Counted from the first letter of the stretch, positions 47,262 through 56,459 are shown. The stretch: DNA of 64,000 nucleotides from Phycisphaeraceae bacterium (GCA_007693965.1 RECQ01000065.1:1-64000); one strand, 5' to 3'. Program-made: numbers and translations. The notes: generated from the sequence alone by a model not told the origin.

Positions 47262-50200
47262 TCAGCCCGCGACCGCCTCCGGCGTCGATTCTGCGCAGAA
47301 GCGTCGCCGAAGGATCAGGAGCAGCGAGTCCGGCTCCATGAAGCTGTCGGGTGGTCGGAAATAAACCTCGTGCAGCGCCCCCGGCATCCGCGGCGCCAGC
47401 GCCCGCACCGTCCCCTGAACGCCTTCGAGAGCCGCAACCACCGGCCCCGGCGCCTCGCAGCGGATGATCACATCGCGCTCCTGCACCACAACCGCGCGCA
47501 CGCCCAGCGCCATGGCGCCGATCCGCAGCGCCGACAGGCCGAGCAGCCGCTGCGCCGCCTTCGGCGGCTCGCCGTAGGCCTGCTTCAGGTCGCGCTCCAC
47601 CGCCTCGAGCTCCGCAGGCGTCGTCGCCAGCGTCAGGCGTCGGTACGCCTCCATGCGCCGCCCGTCCGAGGGGATGTACGGCTTGGGAAGCGAGCCCGCG
47701 ACTCCGATGTCGATCGTTGTCTCGGTCGGCGTCGTCACCGGCTCGCTCTTCAGCTCCTTCACCGCCCGTTCGAGAAGCTGGCAGTACATCTCGTACCCCA
47801 CCGCGGCGATGTGGCCCGACTGCTCGGCGCCGAGGAGGTTTCCGGCGCCGCGGATCTCCAGGTCGCGCATCGCGATCTTGAATCCCGCGCCGAGCATGCT
47901 GAATTCCTCAATCGCCTTCAGCCGGCGCTTGGCGTTCGGCGTCACGGTGCGGTCGTCGGGGAGCAGCAGATAGCAGTACGCCCGGTGCTTGTAGCGTCCC
48001 ACCCGTCCGCGGAGCTGGTGCAGATCGGCGAGGCCGAAGCGGTCGGCGTCGTTGATGATCATCGTGTTGGCGGTGGGGATGTCGATGCCGGATTCGATGA
48101 TGGTGGTGCAGACGAAGATGTCCGCCTCGCGGCGCACGAAGCGGAGCATCACGTCCTCGAGCTCGCCCGTGGGCATCTGCCCGTGCCCGATCAGGATCTT
48201 CGCCCCCGGCGCCAGCTTCTGCACCTCGTCCGCCACCGTGCGGATGTTGTGCACGCGGTTGTGGACGAAGAAGATCTGCCCCTCACGGTTCAGCTCCCGC
48301 GCGATCACCTGCGACAGACGCCGCTCGTTGTAGGGGATCACCTCGGTCACGATCGCCCGCCGGTCCATCGGCGGCGTCGCCAGCGAGCTGATGTCGCGGA
48401 TGCCCAGCAGCGACATGTGCAGCGTGCGCGGGATCGGCGTGGCCGAGAGCGTCAGCACATCCACCGTCATGCGCAGCGAAAGCAGCCGCTGCTTGTGCTC
48501 GACGCCGAATCGCTGCTCCTCGTCCACGATCACCAGCCCGAGGTCGGCGAAGCGCACATCCTGTGAAAGCAGGCGGTGCGTGCCGATCACCAGGTCCACC
48601 TGCCCCTTGCCCACCGCCTTGATGACGGCGTTCTGCTCCTGTTTCGTCTTGAAGCGCGACAGCGACTCCACGCGGAATGGATAATCCGCGAAGCGCGATC
48701 GAAACGTTCGCTCGTGCTGCTCGGCCAGCACCGTGGTGGGCACCAGCACCGCGACCTGCTTGCCGTACTCGGCGCACTTGAAGGCGGCCCGGATGGCCAG
48801 CTCCGTCTTGCCGTATCCCACATCGCCGCAGACCAGTCGGTCCATCGGCCGCGCCGACTGCATGTCGCGCTTGATCTCGGCGAGAGCGGCGAGCTGGTCC
48901 TCGGTCTCCTCATACGGAAACTCGGCTTCGAACTCGCGCTGCCAGGTCGTGTCCGCCGGGTAGCGCACGCCGGGCATGTGCTCGCGGGCCGCCTGCACGC
49001 GCAGCATCTCCGCCGCCAGGTCGCGCACGGCCTCGCTCACCTGGTCCTTCTGCTTCTGCCACCGCTTGCCGCCCAGCGCGCTCAGCGGCGGATGACCTCG
49101 GAACCCGCCGACATATTTCTGCACCTTGTCGATCTGGGCCGCGGGCACGTGCAGCCGGGCGCTCTGCGCGAATTCGAGCGTGAGATATTCCTCGCTCTGC
49201 GACTCGACATCGCGCTTGCGCTCCACGGAAGCGCCCGGCGGCGCCTTGCGCTTCATCGTGCGCAGGCCGAGGAACTTCGCCACGCCGTGGTCGACGTGCA
49301 CGACGTAGTCGCCCTCCTGCAGCTCCAGGAAGGCATCCATCGCCCGCCCCGCCTTAAGGCGCCGGATGCGCCGGCGAGTCTGCGTGCGGTTGAGCAGCTC
49401 GTGGTAGGGGACCAGCGCCGCGCCCTCGGCGCCGCCCGCGTCCGGGGCGTCCCAGATGAAGCCGCGATGCAGGTACGTCGTCAGCGAATCGACCGGTTTC
49501 CCCGACGCGAACTCGGCGAGCAGCTCGCCCAGGCGCGAGCGCTCACCCTCGTTCTGGCACAGCACGAGCACAGCGCGCTCCGCCGTCAGCTTGCCCAGCT
49601 CCGCCACAGCTTCCGACACATCCGTCGAGAAGTGCGGCAGCGCGCGCACGGGAAGGTCGATCCGTGTGTCCGCACGCGCCGCCGCGGCGGAGAACTGGTT
49701 GATCTCGGCGAACCCCGTGAACCGCTCCTGCAGTCTCTTGAAAATCGCCGGCGGCCCGATGATGGACGACGCATCGGTGACGCGCTCGTAATAGCCGCGC
49801 CCCTGCTCGGTCGTCTCCATCGTCTCGTGCACGACCGGCAGCATCTCGCGCGGCAGGATGTCGAGGAAGCAGGCCGACTCATCCTCCTGGCGCATCGCCT
49901 CCAGGCTGGCGCCGACCAGCTCGATCCGGTCGATGCGCCGATCCGAGCCCATCGTCTCCAGGTCGATCTCGGAGATCGATTCAAGCTCGTCGCCGAAGAA
50001 GTCCAGCCGCACCGGGACGGCGGCCGATCCAGCGGCGTCGGCGCGGGCCGAGCCGGGGGGGAAGATGTCCACGATCCCGCCGCGAAGCGCAAAGTCCCCC
50101 GGCTCCTCGATGGCGTCCACGCGCGAGTACCCCGCGCCGTCGAGCCAGCGCACGATCCGCTGCGGCCCGCGGGCGTCGCCCGGCGCCAGCGCCAGCACCA

Positions 50201-50624
50201 GCGACTCCAGCCTTCCGACCGCGGGAATGGTCTGCATCAGCGCCTGGATCGGGCACACCAGCACCGAGCCCGGCGCCGGCCCATGCTCGACGATGGAGCG
50301 CACCAGCCCCAGCCGCTCCGCGAAGAGCTCGAGGCTGACGGCGCTCTCGCCCGGGAGCATCTCCAGCGCGCACAAGCGCCTCGCATCAACGCCCAGGCCG
50401 GTGAGTTCGTCGACGGCTTCGTCGGCGTCGTCGAGGTGGGCAACCACGAGCAGGACGGGCCGACTGGCGATGTCGCCGACCGCGGCGCAGACCAGCGCGG
50501 TGGATGAGCCGCTGGAGCCGGAAGCGGCGCAGCGCTTCCCCGCCGCCATCGCCTCGGCCAGTGCGCGCACGGCAGGCGCTCGTCGAATCACGTCCAGGGG
50601 TGAGTCGCGGCGTCGCGTGCGCAT
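47262..50624 (-). CDS. mfd: Transcription-repair coupling factor
   Basis: Removes RNA polymerase stalled at DNA lesions and recruits UvrA. The 1120-residue protein has the full Mfd layout: an N-terminal UvrB-like region (IVDIFPPGSARADAAG), the CarD-like polymerase-interacting domain (LQEGDYVVHVDHGVAKFLGL near residue 430), the superfamily 2 translocase with Walker A GDVGYGKTELAIRAA near 600 and IVDEEQRFGVEHKQRL near 700, SATPIPRTLHMSLLGIRDIS, and the C-terminal TRCF domain. ATG 50624 is chosen; TTG 50630 is possible. It converges on the small gene ending at 47256. Confidence 0.96.
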   Translation of the reverse strand: MRTRRRDSPLDVIRRAPAVRALAEAMAAGKRCAASGSSGSSTALVCAAVGDIASRPVLLVVAHLDDADEAVDELTGLGVDARRLCALEMLPGESAVSLELFAERLGLVRSIVEHGPAPGSVLVCPIQALMQTIPAVGRLESLVLALAPGDARGPQRIVRWLDGAGYSRVDAIEEPGDFALRGGIVDIFPPGSARADAAGSAAVPVRLDFFGDELESISEIDLETMGSDRRIDRIELVGASLEAMRQEDESACFLDILPREMLPVVHETMETTEQGRGYYERVTDASSIIGPPAIFKRLQERFTGFAEINQFSAAAARADTRIDLPVRALPHFSTDVSEAVAELGKLTAERAVLVLCQNEGERSRLGELLAEFASGKPVDSLTTYLHRGFIWDAPDAGGAEGAALVPYHELLNRTQTRRRIRRLKAGRAMDAFLELQEGDYVVHVDHGVAKFLGLRTMKRKAPPGASVERKRDVESQSEEYLTLEFAQSARLHVPAAQIDKVQKYVGGFRGHPPLSALGGKRWQKQKDQVSEAVRDLAAEMLRVQAAREHMPGVRYPADTTWQREFEAEFPYEETEDQLAALAEIKRDMQSARPMDRLVCGDVGYGKTELAIRAAFKCAEYGKQVAVLVPTTVLAEQHERTFRSRFADYPFRVESLSRFKTKQEQNAVIKAVGKGQVDLVIGTHRLLSQDVRFADLGLVIVDEEQRFGVEHKQRLLSLRMTVDVLTLSATPIPRTLHMSLLGIRDISSLATPPMDRRAIVTEVIPYNERRLSQVIARELNREGQIFFVHNRVHNIRTVADEVQKLAPGAKILIGHGQMPTGELEDVMLRFVRREADIFVCTTIIESGIDIPTANTMIINDADRFGLADLHQLRGRVGRYKHRAYCYLLLPDDRTVTPNAKRRLKAIEEFSMLGAGFKIAMRDLEIRGAGNLLGAEQSGHIAAVGYEMYCQLLERAVKELKSEPVTTPTETTIDIGVAGSLPKPYIPSDGRRMEAYRRLTLATTPAELEAVERDLKQAYGEPPKAAQRLLGLSALRIGAMALGVRAVVVQERDVIIRCEAPGPVVAALEGVQGTVRALAPRMPGALHEVYFRPPDSFMEPDSLLLILRRRFCAESTPEAVAG

Positions 50625-50719
50625 GGTCAAACGCCCGTCGGACGGCGCATGCCGCCCGCGGAGCCGTCGGTGTGGCGACAGTGTAGCGCTTCCCCGAAGG
50701 GATGCGGCGCATAAGAATC

Positions 50720-50747
50720 GCCGCCCCGGCTTGTGGGCCGGGGCGGC
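50720..50747 (-). terminator. GC-rich hairpin between mfd and the PEP-CTERM gene, likely terminator
   Basis: An 11-bp perfect stem (GCCGCCCCGGC / GCCGGGGCGGC) with a 6-base loop, about 75 bases after the PEP-CTERM gene stop on the reverse strand. The sequence after the stem in that direction (GATTCTTAT) is only partly T-rich, so efficiency is uncertain. Confidence 0.55.
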
Positions 50748-50820
50748 GTCTCTCGAGCGTGTTGCTCATTGCAGATCCGAAGCCTCATCAAGGAGACTCA
50801 GAGCTGAATGGTGTCGCGAT

Positions 50821-51507
50821 TCAGCGGCGACGGCGCAGGCCGGCGAGGCCGGCGAGGCCGAAGATCACCACAGCGCCGGGGGTCGGAACGAGGTTGGCGT
50901 TCAGCGTCCAGCCGGTGAGGGCGCCAGCGTCGCCAACGGCCCAGTCGTAGATGACCAGTGTCCAATCACCACCGCCGCCGGAGATCGAGCCCATGGGGGT
51001 GTTGAAGATGCTGAATCCTCCGTCCGGCCACATGCCGGCGCCGACGCCGAAGGCCTGGTTATACGTGCCGGCGGGCGGGTTGACAGCAGTAGTGGTTGAC
51101 GTGGGCAGGTCGCTGCCGCCGGATTCGACGAAGGTGTAATCGCCGCCCAGGAAATCACCCGAGTTGCCGAAGGTGCCCGGGTTGAACAGGCCGGGACGAA
51201 CGAAGATGTTGTGGCCGATGTTGTCGGGGCTGACGAGGACGGCCTGCACATCGCCGATCCAGGTGTGGGTCAGCCCTGAGATCTCGATCGACTTGACGCT
51301 CTTGATGTCGTCAGGAACCGAGATGGTGGAGACGAACGGATCGTTGGGCAGGACTGTCGGGCCGCCTGTTGAGGTCCAGGATCCGCCGCCGCCGGTGCCG
51401 ACCGCGGGGATGTTTCCGCCGGGGCCGGAGCCGGAGAAGGGGACAGTCGCGAAGGCCATCCCGGAGGCAGCCAGAAGGGCCGCGGAAGCAGTTGCAATAC
51501 GAATCAT
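50821..51507 (-). CDS. Secreted PEP-CTERM-like protein with proprotein-convertase-P-like fold
   Basis: A 228-residue secreted protein. Residues 1-21 form a signal peptide (IRIATASAALLAASGMAFA). The middle contains segments that resemble the P-domain of proprotein convertases (SIEISGLTHTWIGDVQAVLV; GDWTLVIYDWAVGDAGALTG). The C-terminus, PTPGAVVIFGLAGLAGLRRR, is a PEP-CTERM-type sorting tail: a Pro motif, a short hydrophobic helix and basic residues, recognised by an exosortase-like enzyme encoded elsewhere. GAGGAAA precedes the ATG. Function is unknown; a surface-attached protein is expected. Confidence 0.8.
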   Translation of the reverse strand: MIRIATASAALLAASGMAFATVPFSGSGPGGNIPAVGTGGGGSWTSTGGPTVLPNDPFVSTISVPDDIKSVKSIEISGLTHTWIGDVQAVLVSPDNIGHNIFVRPGLFNPGTFGNSGDFLGGDYTFVESGGSDLPTSTTTAVNPPAGTYNQAFGVGAGMWPDGGFSIFNTPMGSISGGGGDWTLVIYDWAVGDAGALTGWTLNANLVPTPGAVVIFGLAGLAGLRRRR

Positions 51508-51915
51508 GGTGTTTCCTCTTCCTGTGTGGGAAGTTCGCATGAAGGTATTGGCGCGACGACAACATGTCGGCGACACCTGTGCGAAACAGTCACCTCTGGA
51601 ATGAAACGCCATGGACATACCCATCACTTCCGGAGGAAGCATGGGAATGCGGTCAATCAGTACAGATTGTCATGAAGCGCGTATGCAGTTCCCGTGACGT
51701 GTTCCTCGACCTCCAGATCCGCAATGCCTTCCCACAGCGCATCACGGAACAGCGACCCTAACCGATTTGAAACAGTTTGTCAAGAAGAAACCAACAATTC
51801 CGCTGATGAATCGTGACCGATACCGATAAGGAACACGACGTCAGTGGTTGTCGCACATCGCCGGCCCTGTACTGCATGAGTTGCGGTCTTGCTTCGCCCT
51901 GGACAGGCCAGGTTG
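51508..51915. other. Intergenic region upstream of the PEP-CTERM gene
   Basis: A 408-bp non-coding stretch that is less GC-rich than its surroundings. It carries the candidate promoter described separately; otherwise I see no gene or repeat. On the other side lies the 3' end of the co-directional helix-hairpin-helix gene. Confidence 0.45.
51755..51783 (-). promoter_or_regulatory. Candidate sigma-70-type promoter for the PEP-CTERM gene
   Basis: On the reverse strand TTGACA (51783-51778) is followed after exactly 17 bases by TAGGGT (51760-51755). The -35 hexamer is perfect, the -10 weak (3 of 6). It would give a leader of about 240 bases before the ATG at 51507. Confidence 0.35.
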
Positions 51916-52335
51916 TCAACGATCACGATGCACATCTGAATCTGGGGCCTGCTCCGTGCCATCCGCGATCGTGAACCGGGTGATATTGATGACGGTGCGC
52001 GGGCCAACGCCCCTGACTCGGGTGAGCGACTCGACATCGGGAAATCGGCCTCGTGCTGCACGGTCCTCGATGATCCTGGCGGCGATCGCAGGTCCGATTC
52101 CGGGAAGCAGTTGAAGCTCATCAACGTCGGCGCTGTTGAGATCGATTTTCCGCTCGGGGATTGTCGCCAGGCGCGTGGGCGCATCGGCGGGGGCTCGACC
52201 TGCAATGGAGAGCGCCAGGGCCGCCGCGATAAGTCCGGTGATGACGAGTCCGGTCATGATGCGGACGGGTGAGGTCGTCCAGTCCTGGGGCTCAGGCGCT
52301 GCGTCAGCCATGCCAAGCGTGTCGTTTCCCGCCAT
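51916..52335 (-). CDS. ComEA-like membrane-anchored helix-hairpin-helix protein
   Basis: A 139-residue protein with one membrane helix (IMTGLVITGLIAAALALSIA, residues about 26-45) and a helix-hairpin-helix DNA-binding domain: IDLNSADVDELQLLPGIGPA, then FPDVESLTRVRGVGPRTVIN. ComEA proteins bind incoming DNA during natural transformation; many small HhH proteins of this type have no proven competence role. The gene starts 16 bases after the GH10-like gene ends, in the same direction, so it is probably the second gene of a pair. No comEC is in the window. Confidence 0.85.
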   Translation of the reverse strand: MAGNDTLGMADAAPEPQDWTTSPVRIMTGLVITGLIAAALALSIAGRAPADAPTRLATIPERKIDLNSADVDELQLLPGIGPAIAARIIEDRAARGRFPDVESLTRVRGVGPRTVINITRFTIADGTEQAPDSDVHRDR

Positions 52336-52351
52336 GCCGCCGCTCCCGGAC

Positions 52352-53923
52352 TCATGCGGTCTGTCGCGCAGCGCCGTTCTCGATGGGGTCGAGATCGCTG
52401 AGCGTGCGCCGCTCGCGCAAGCGTCGATGCAGTTCGCCCATGCGTTTCAGGGCGAGCTTGCCACGGCCGGCGTCGGTGACGAGGCCGCCGGAGGGGATGT
52501 CGGCGTGCGACGCCTTGTCGCACAACTCGTGCCAGCAGACGCTCGTGACGGCGGGATTCGAGTACGCGATGCGGACGACGTTGGTGAGCCATTCGGCCTG
52601 TGTGGCCTCGGACCACTCGCCGCGCCAGTAACCGGGGTCGAAGGCGCGATCGAGGCCGAGCGATTCCTCGTCGGGCGGCTCCGTCGGCGCGCCGAAGGAG
52701 CTGATGGTGAGTGGTTTCTCAAAGCAGGCGAAGCGATCGAGCAGGTCGGCGATCTGCATGATGTCGCGCGTGGCCCGGCCGGGCTCGGGATCGCCCATCT
52801 GCAGGCGCAGTCCCAGCGAATCGAACTCGATGCCCGCCTGGAACATCAGCTCGGTGTAGAGCAGCGGCGGAATGGAGCCGGTGTCGGCGCCGGAGTGCTC
52901 GCCGAATGGCTGGGAAATCTCCACCTGGATGCGGGCGGAGGGGTGCAGCTTGCGAACCATGAGCACGCACAGGCGCGTCAGGTCGATGATCTGCTCGAGA
53001 CTGAGCGAGAAGTTGCTGCCCAGATGCAGACCGCTGGCGACCGTCCACTTGGAGACGACGCGCCGGTAGCGCGTCACCACGCGGCGCACATGCTCGTAAA
53101 TGAGCTCGCGGAGGGTGTCGTAGTCATTTTCCCAGATGTACAGCCAGTCGGGAACGCAGCGCGGGCGGAACTCGACGAGCGGGCCCCCAACGACGGGAAT
53201 TCGGGCCTGACGCACCGCCCACTCGATCCACTTGTCCGTGCGCGCGAAGTTGTAGTCGCCTTCCTCCGGCTCCAGCTCGCTCCAGCGCATCGGCAGTGTG
53301 ATGAAGTCGAAGGACTCCTTGACGACGTTCCGCAGCGGCTCCGTGAAGCGGTCGGTGTGGATGGTGCAGCCGAGAATCAGCGGCGCGGTCTGGCCACACT
53401 CGGCGCCCGTGCGCCGGGAGGCGTTGCGATCGGCGCGGCGCAGCGAAAGCTGTTCGCTGGCGTCGATCGACATCCACAGGGCCTTTCGCGCCAGGCGATC
53501 CTGCTCAATGGTGTGACGCCCGTTCGTGTCGCGCGCCACCACCAGCGCCTTCGTGAATCCCTGGCGCGCCTGCTCGAAGGCGGTCATGACCGGATCGGTC
53601 GGGGGCAGGTCGAAAAGTCCCCACTCCTCCAGCTTGACCAGGAAGAGCATGATGCGCCGCCGGGCCAGCTCCAGACTGAGCAGGTACGGCTCCTCCCGGT
53701 CGGGAAGCAGACAGGTTTCGAGGATGTACACCCCCGGTCCGTCGGCCGTGTACTGCAATCCGAGCGCGGCGGAGGCGCGGTTGCGCTTCTCACAATGGAT
53801 CACGCCGTTTTCAAATGCGATCTCCCCCGCGACCACCACGCCCTCCGGCCCGAGCAGGTGCGCGTGGCGCAGGGGCCACTCACTGGCGGGGCCGTCGTCG
53901 TCATAGACCGCGAAACTGATCAT
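52352..53923 (-). CDS. GH10-like (endo-beta-1,4-xylanase fold) protein, probably non-catalytic
   Basis: A 523-residue protein without a signal peptide. Residues about 1-160 form an N-terminal domain (PLRHAHLLGPEGVVVAGEI); residues about 190-490 resemble a GH10 barrel (GCTIHTDRFTEPLRNVVKES; LPMRWSELEPEEGDYNFART; SGLRLQMGD-like segments). Where GH10 enzymes have WDVVNE with the acid/base glutamate, this protein has WTVASGL, and where they have TELD with the nucleophile, it has TISSFG. Both catalytic glutamates thus appear missing, so hydrolytic activity is doubtful. Similar proteins are, to my knowledge, found in other planctomycetes and annotated as xylanases. It is divergent from purC. Confidence 0.65.
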   Translation of the reverse strand: MISFAVYDDDGPASEWPLRHAHLLGPEGVVVAGEIAFENGVIHCEKRNRASAALGLQYTADGPGVYILETCLLPDREEPYLLSLELARRRIMLFLVKLEEWGLFDLPPTDPVMTAFEQARQGFTKALVVARDTNGRHTIEQDRLARKALWMSIDASEQLSLRRADRNASRRTGAECGQTAPLILGCTIHTDRFTEPLRNVVKESFDFITLPMRWSELEPEEGDYNFARTDKWIEWAVRQARIPVVGGPLVEFRPRCVPDWLYIWENDYDTLRELIYEHVRRVVTRYRRVVSKWTVASGLHLGSNFSLSLEQIIDLTRLCVLMVRKLHPSARIQVEISQPFGEHSGADTGSIPPLLYTELMFQAGIEFDSLGLRLQMGDPEPGRATRDIMQIADLLDRFACFEKPLTISSFGAPTEPPDEESLGLDRAFDPGYWRGEWSEATQAEWLTNVVRIAYSNPAVTSVCWHELCDKASHADIPSGGLVTDAGRGKLALKRMGELHRRLRERRTLSDLDPIENGAARQTA

Positions 53924-54140
53924 TGCCTCGAACTGGCCCTCTCCGGAAGAAGTGCGCGGGCTCGCCTGTCCTGGAGAGCGGCGATCGCGCCGCCCCGCCG
54001 ATCGCATTGTCTCCGCGCCGGCGATTCTGACAAGCCGCCGCCTCGTACGGCGCCTCAGCCGACGGGACCATTCTGTCCGATTCAACCCCATTCTCTTGCA
54101 CATCAGGCGGCGGAGGCGAGCAAGGGTACGATGTCGCACA

Positions 54141-55076
54141 ATGGACGCGATGGAGCGCACCAATCTGCCGCTGCAGGACCGCCGCGAGGGCAAGGTCAGG
54201 GATGTGTACGGTCTTCCTCCCGCCAATTCAGGCGAATCGCCACGGATTCTGCTCGTCGCCACCGATCGCCTCTCGGCCTTCGATGTCGTCCTGCCCACGC
54301 CCATTCCCGGCAAGGGACGCCTGCTCACGGACATTTCCACACGATGGTTTCAATTCATCGAGCAGCGGGGTCTGGCGTACACCTTCCTGCTCTCGACCGA
54401 GGTCTCTGACATTCCCGGACTGGCGGAGGCCGATCGGGCGGCCCTGCAGGGGCGGGTGGTGATCGGGACCCGCTGCGAGGTGGTTCCCGTCGAGTGCGTG
54501 GCACGGGGCTACCTGGCGGGATCCGGGTGGGTCGAATACCAGCAGTCCGGCAGGGTCTGCGGCGTGGAGCTGCCTCCGGGGCTGCGCCAGGGCGATCGGC
54601 TGCCCCAGCCGATCTTCACACCCGCCACCAAGGCCGAGCAGGGGGCGCACGACGAGAACATCAGTTTCGAGCAGGCGTGCGAGATCGCCGGCGAAGAGAC
54701 GATGCGCCGCCTGCGCGACATGACGATGCGGATTTACACCGAGGCGTCGGCGTATGCGCTTGAGCGGGGTGTGATCATTGCGGACACCAAATTCGAGTTT
54801 GGGCGGCCTGTGGAGTCGGCCGGCGATCCGGGATCGCCGCTGCTTCTGATCGATGAGGCGCTCACGCCCGATTCCTCGCGGTTCTGGCCCGCGGACGAGT
54901 GGAGGCCGGGCGAGGAACAGCCCAGTTTCGACAAGCAGTATGTGCGCGAGCATCTGCTGCAGCTGGTGGAGCAGGGCGCCTGGAACAAGCGGGCGCCGGG
55001 GCCGGAATTGCCCGCGGATGTGGTGCGAAACACGCTGGGCCGCTACCAGGAGGCGAGTCGGCGGCTGTTCGGTTGA
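54141..55076 (+). CDS. purC: Phosphoribosylaminoimidazole-succinocarboxamide synthase
   Basis: ATP-dependent ligation of aspartate to CAIR in purine synthesis. The 311-residue protein has the PurC signature: REGKVRDVYGLP at the nucleotide-binding start, VATDRLSAFDVVLPTPIPGK, VECVARGYLAGSGW, and the C-terminal IADTKFEFGR and LIDEALTPDSSRFWP. The length is that of the longer, yeast-like group. Two in-frame ATGs (54141 and 54150) are possible starts; neither has a clear ribosome binding site. The gene is followed 78 bases later by the TSCPD-domain gene. Confidence 0.95.
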   Translation: MDAMERTNLPLQDRREGKVRDVYGLPPANSGESPRILLVATDRLSAFDVVLPTPIPGKGRLLTDISTRWFQFIEQRGLAYTFLLSTEVSDIPGLAEADRAALQGRVVIGTRCEVVPVECVARGYLAGSGWVEYQQSGRVCGVELPPGLRQGDRLPQPIFTPATKAEQGAHDENISFEQACEIAGEETMRRLRDMTMRIYTEASAYALERGVIIADTKFEFGRPVESAGDPGSPLLLIDEALTPDSSRFWPADEWRPGEEQPSFDKQYVREHLLQLVEQGAWNKRAPGPELPADVVRNTLGRYQEASRRLFG

Positions 55077-55154
55077 GCCGCGGTCGACCAGAATGGTGAA
55101 GGCGGGATTTTGACCGCCTGGAGGTCGGTTCGTCGATGACATGGAGGATCAGCA

Positions 55155-55595
55155 TTGAGCGACACACCCAACCAACCCGGCCATGAAGAGGCGAACGACG
55201 ACATGATGGAGAACACACATCACTCGCCGCGGGTCTTCGGATGCCGCGACATCCTTCCCCCGACGCGCGACTCGCTGACGCACAAGTTCTGCATCGCCGG
55301 GCACGAGGGGTACCTCACCATCGGGTTCCACCCCGACGGGGCGCCGGGGGAGATCTTCATCAAGATGGCGAAGGAGGGCTCGACGATCAGCGGCATGTGC
55401 CAGGCCTTCTGCCGCGCCTTCAGCCTTGCGATCCAGTACGGGTTGAGCCTTGAAGACTCGGTCACACGCTTCAAGGGGATGCGGTTCGATCCGCAGGGCC
55501 CCACGACCAACCCGGACATCCCCGAGGCCAACAGCATCGTGGACTACGTCGTCCGCTTCATCGAGCTGCACTATTGCTCGAAATCCTCGGCCTGA
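55155..55595 (+). CDS. Stand-alone TSCPD domain protein (C-terminal part of B12-dependent ribonucleotide reductase)
   Basis: A 146-residue protein that matches only the C-terminal TSCPD domain of NrdJ-type adenosylcobalamin-dependent ribonucleotide reductases: LPPTRDSLTHKFCIAGHEGY, FIKMAKEGSTISGMCQAFCR and TRFKGMRFDPQGPTTNPDIP. There is no catalytic barrel and no redox CxxC tail (only one Cys near the end). The start is TTG with GGAGG 7 bases upstream. The role of isolated TSCPD domains is not known to me. It may regulate or assist a reductase encoded elsewhere, or be a remnant; the clean ribosome binding site and open frame argue for a real gene. Confidence 0.8.
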   Translation: MSDTPNQPGHEEANDDMMENTHHSPRVFGCRDILPPTRDSLTHKFCIAGHEGYLTIGFHPDGAPGEIFIKMAKEGSTISGMCQAFCRAFSLAIQYGLSLEDSVTRFKGMRFDPQGPTTNPDIPEANSIVDYVVRFIELHYCSKSSA

Positions 55596-55915
55596 CGTCT
55601 TCCGGCGCCAGAGTTTCCGCTGCGGCAGGTTTCCGGTGTGAACGCTGGGATCACCGGCGTCGTAGCACCACGGAGAACGTGGGATCCCCCAACTAGGGCG
55701 GATTCTCGAGGAGACTCCTGAGGGCCATGGATGGCGGGACGGCCAGATCGCGTGCGTCGTGTGGATCAACGGCGGCCATGATCCGATGAAATGATCGGTC
55801 CACCTTTTTCGACGCACCACTTGTTTGGGGCTTCCGTTCCGATGCGCCGACAGCCACAGAGACAGACTCGACCCGGCCCGGCGATGCTCCGGGCGCCTGA
55901 GGGGAGTGTGCGCGT
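55596..55915. other. Intergenic region before the NusG-like gene
   Basis: About 320 bp without recognised coding or RNA features; marks the boundary between housekeeping genes and the polysaccharide locus. A promoter for the NusG-like gene is expected here but I cannot point to one. Confidence 0.4.
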
Positions 55916-56455
55916 GTGAGTGGGGCGGTGCTCACAGGTCGAACGCCCCTGCACGTGGCCGCCCCCACCGGCGAGCGCTGGCATGTGCTGCACACCAGGA
56001 GCCGCCAAGAGAAGGTGGTGGCCCAGATGCTGGGGGCGGCGGGGATCTACCACTACCTGCCGCTGATCCAGAAGGTCGCGTACCACGGCGGGCGACGGCG
56101 TCGGGTTGAACTGCCCCTCTTTTCTTCCTACGTGTTTTTATTCGGACCTCTGGAGGCTGTGTACTTTGCGATCGAGAGTCGTCGCGTGGTGCGGTCGATC
56201 GCCGCCCCGGACCAGGGGCGCCTCGAAAACGAGCTGCAGCAGATCAGGACGGCGCTCTCCGGGGGCGCCGTGCTGGACCCATATCCGTTCCTGACGCGTG
56301 GGCGTCATGTGCGTGTGTCTTCGGGCCCTTTCCGGGGCCTGGAGGGATTGGTTGAGGAGCGTCTCAAGCAGGACCGGTTGATCCTTCAGGTGAACACGCT
56401 CGGCCAGGCGGCCAGCCTGGAGATCGATGCGAGCCTGCTTGAGCCCGTGGACTGA
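55916..56455 (+). CDS. Specialised NusG paralogue (RfaH/LoaP/UpxY-type transcription factor)
   Basis: A 179-residue protein with an NGN domain (residues about 20-115: WHVLHTRSRQEKVVAQML, LPLFSSYVFLFGP) and a C-terminal KOW motif (RGRHVRVSSGPFRGLEGLVE). Specialised NusG paralogues ride on RNA polymerase and suppress pausing or termination in long operons, usually polysaccharide clusters. This one heads such a cluster, which fits RfaH, LoaP or UpxY-type roles. Core NusG would be expected beside rplK/secE, which are absent here. GAGGGGAG lies just before the GTG start. A likely terminator follows at once, and two repeated leader elements lie downstream. Confidence 0.88.
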   Translation: MSGAVLTGRTPLHVAAPTGERWHVLHTRSRQEKVVAQMLGAAGIYHYLPLIQKVAYHGGRRRRVELPLFSSYVFLFGPLEAVYFAIESRRVVRSIAAPDQGRLENELQQIRTALSGGAVLDPYPFLTRGRHVRVSSGPFRGLEGLVEERLKQDRLILQVNTLGQAASLEIDASLLEPVD

Positions 56456-56459
56456 ATCG

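Noticed and set aside
50720-50747. The GC-rich palindrome as a terminator for mfd
   Set aside because: mfd is transcribed away from it; the hairpin lies upstream of mfd and can only serve the PEP-CTERM gene.
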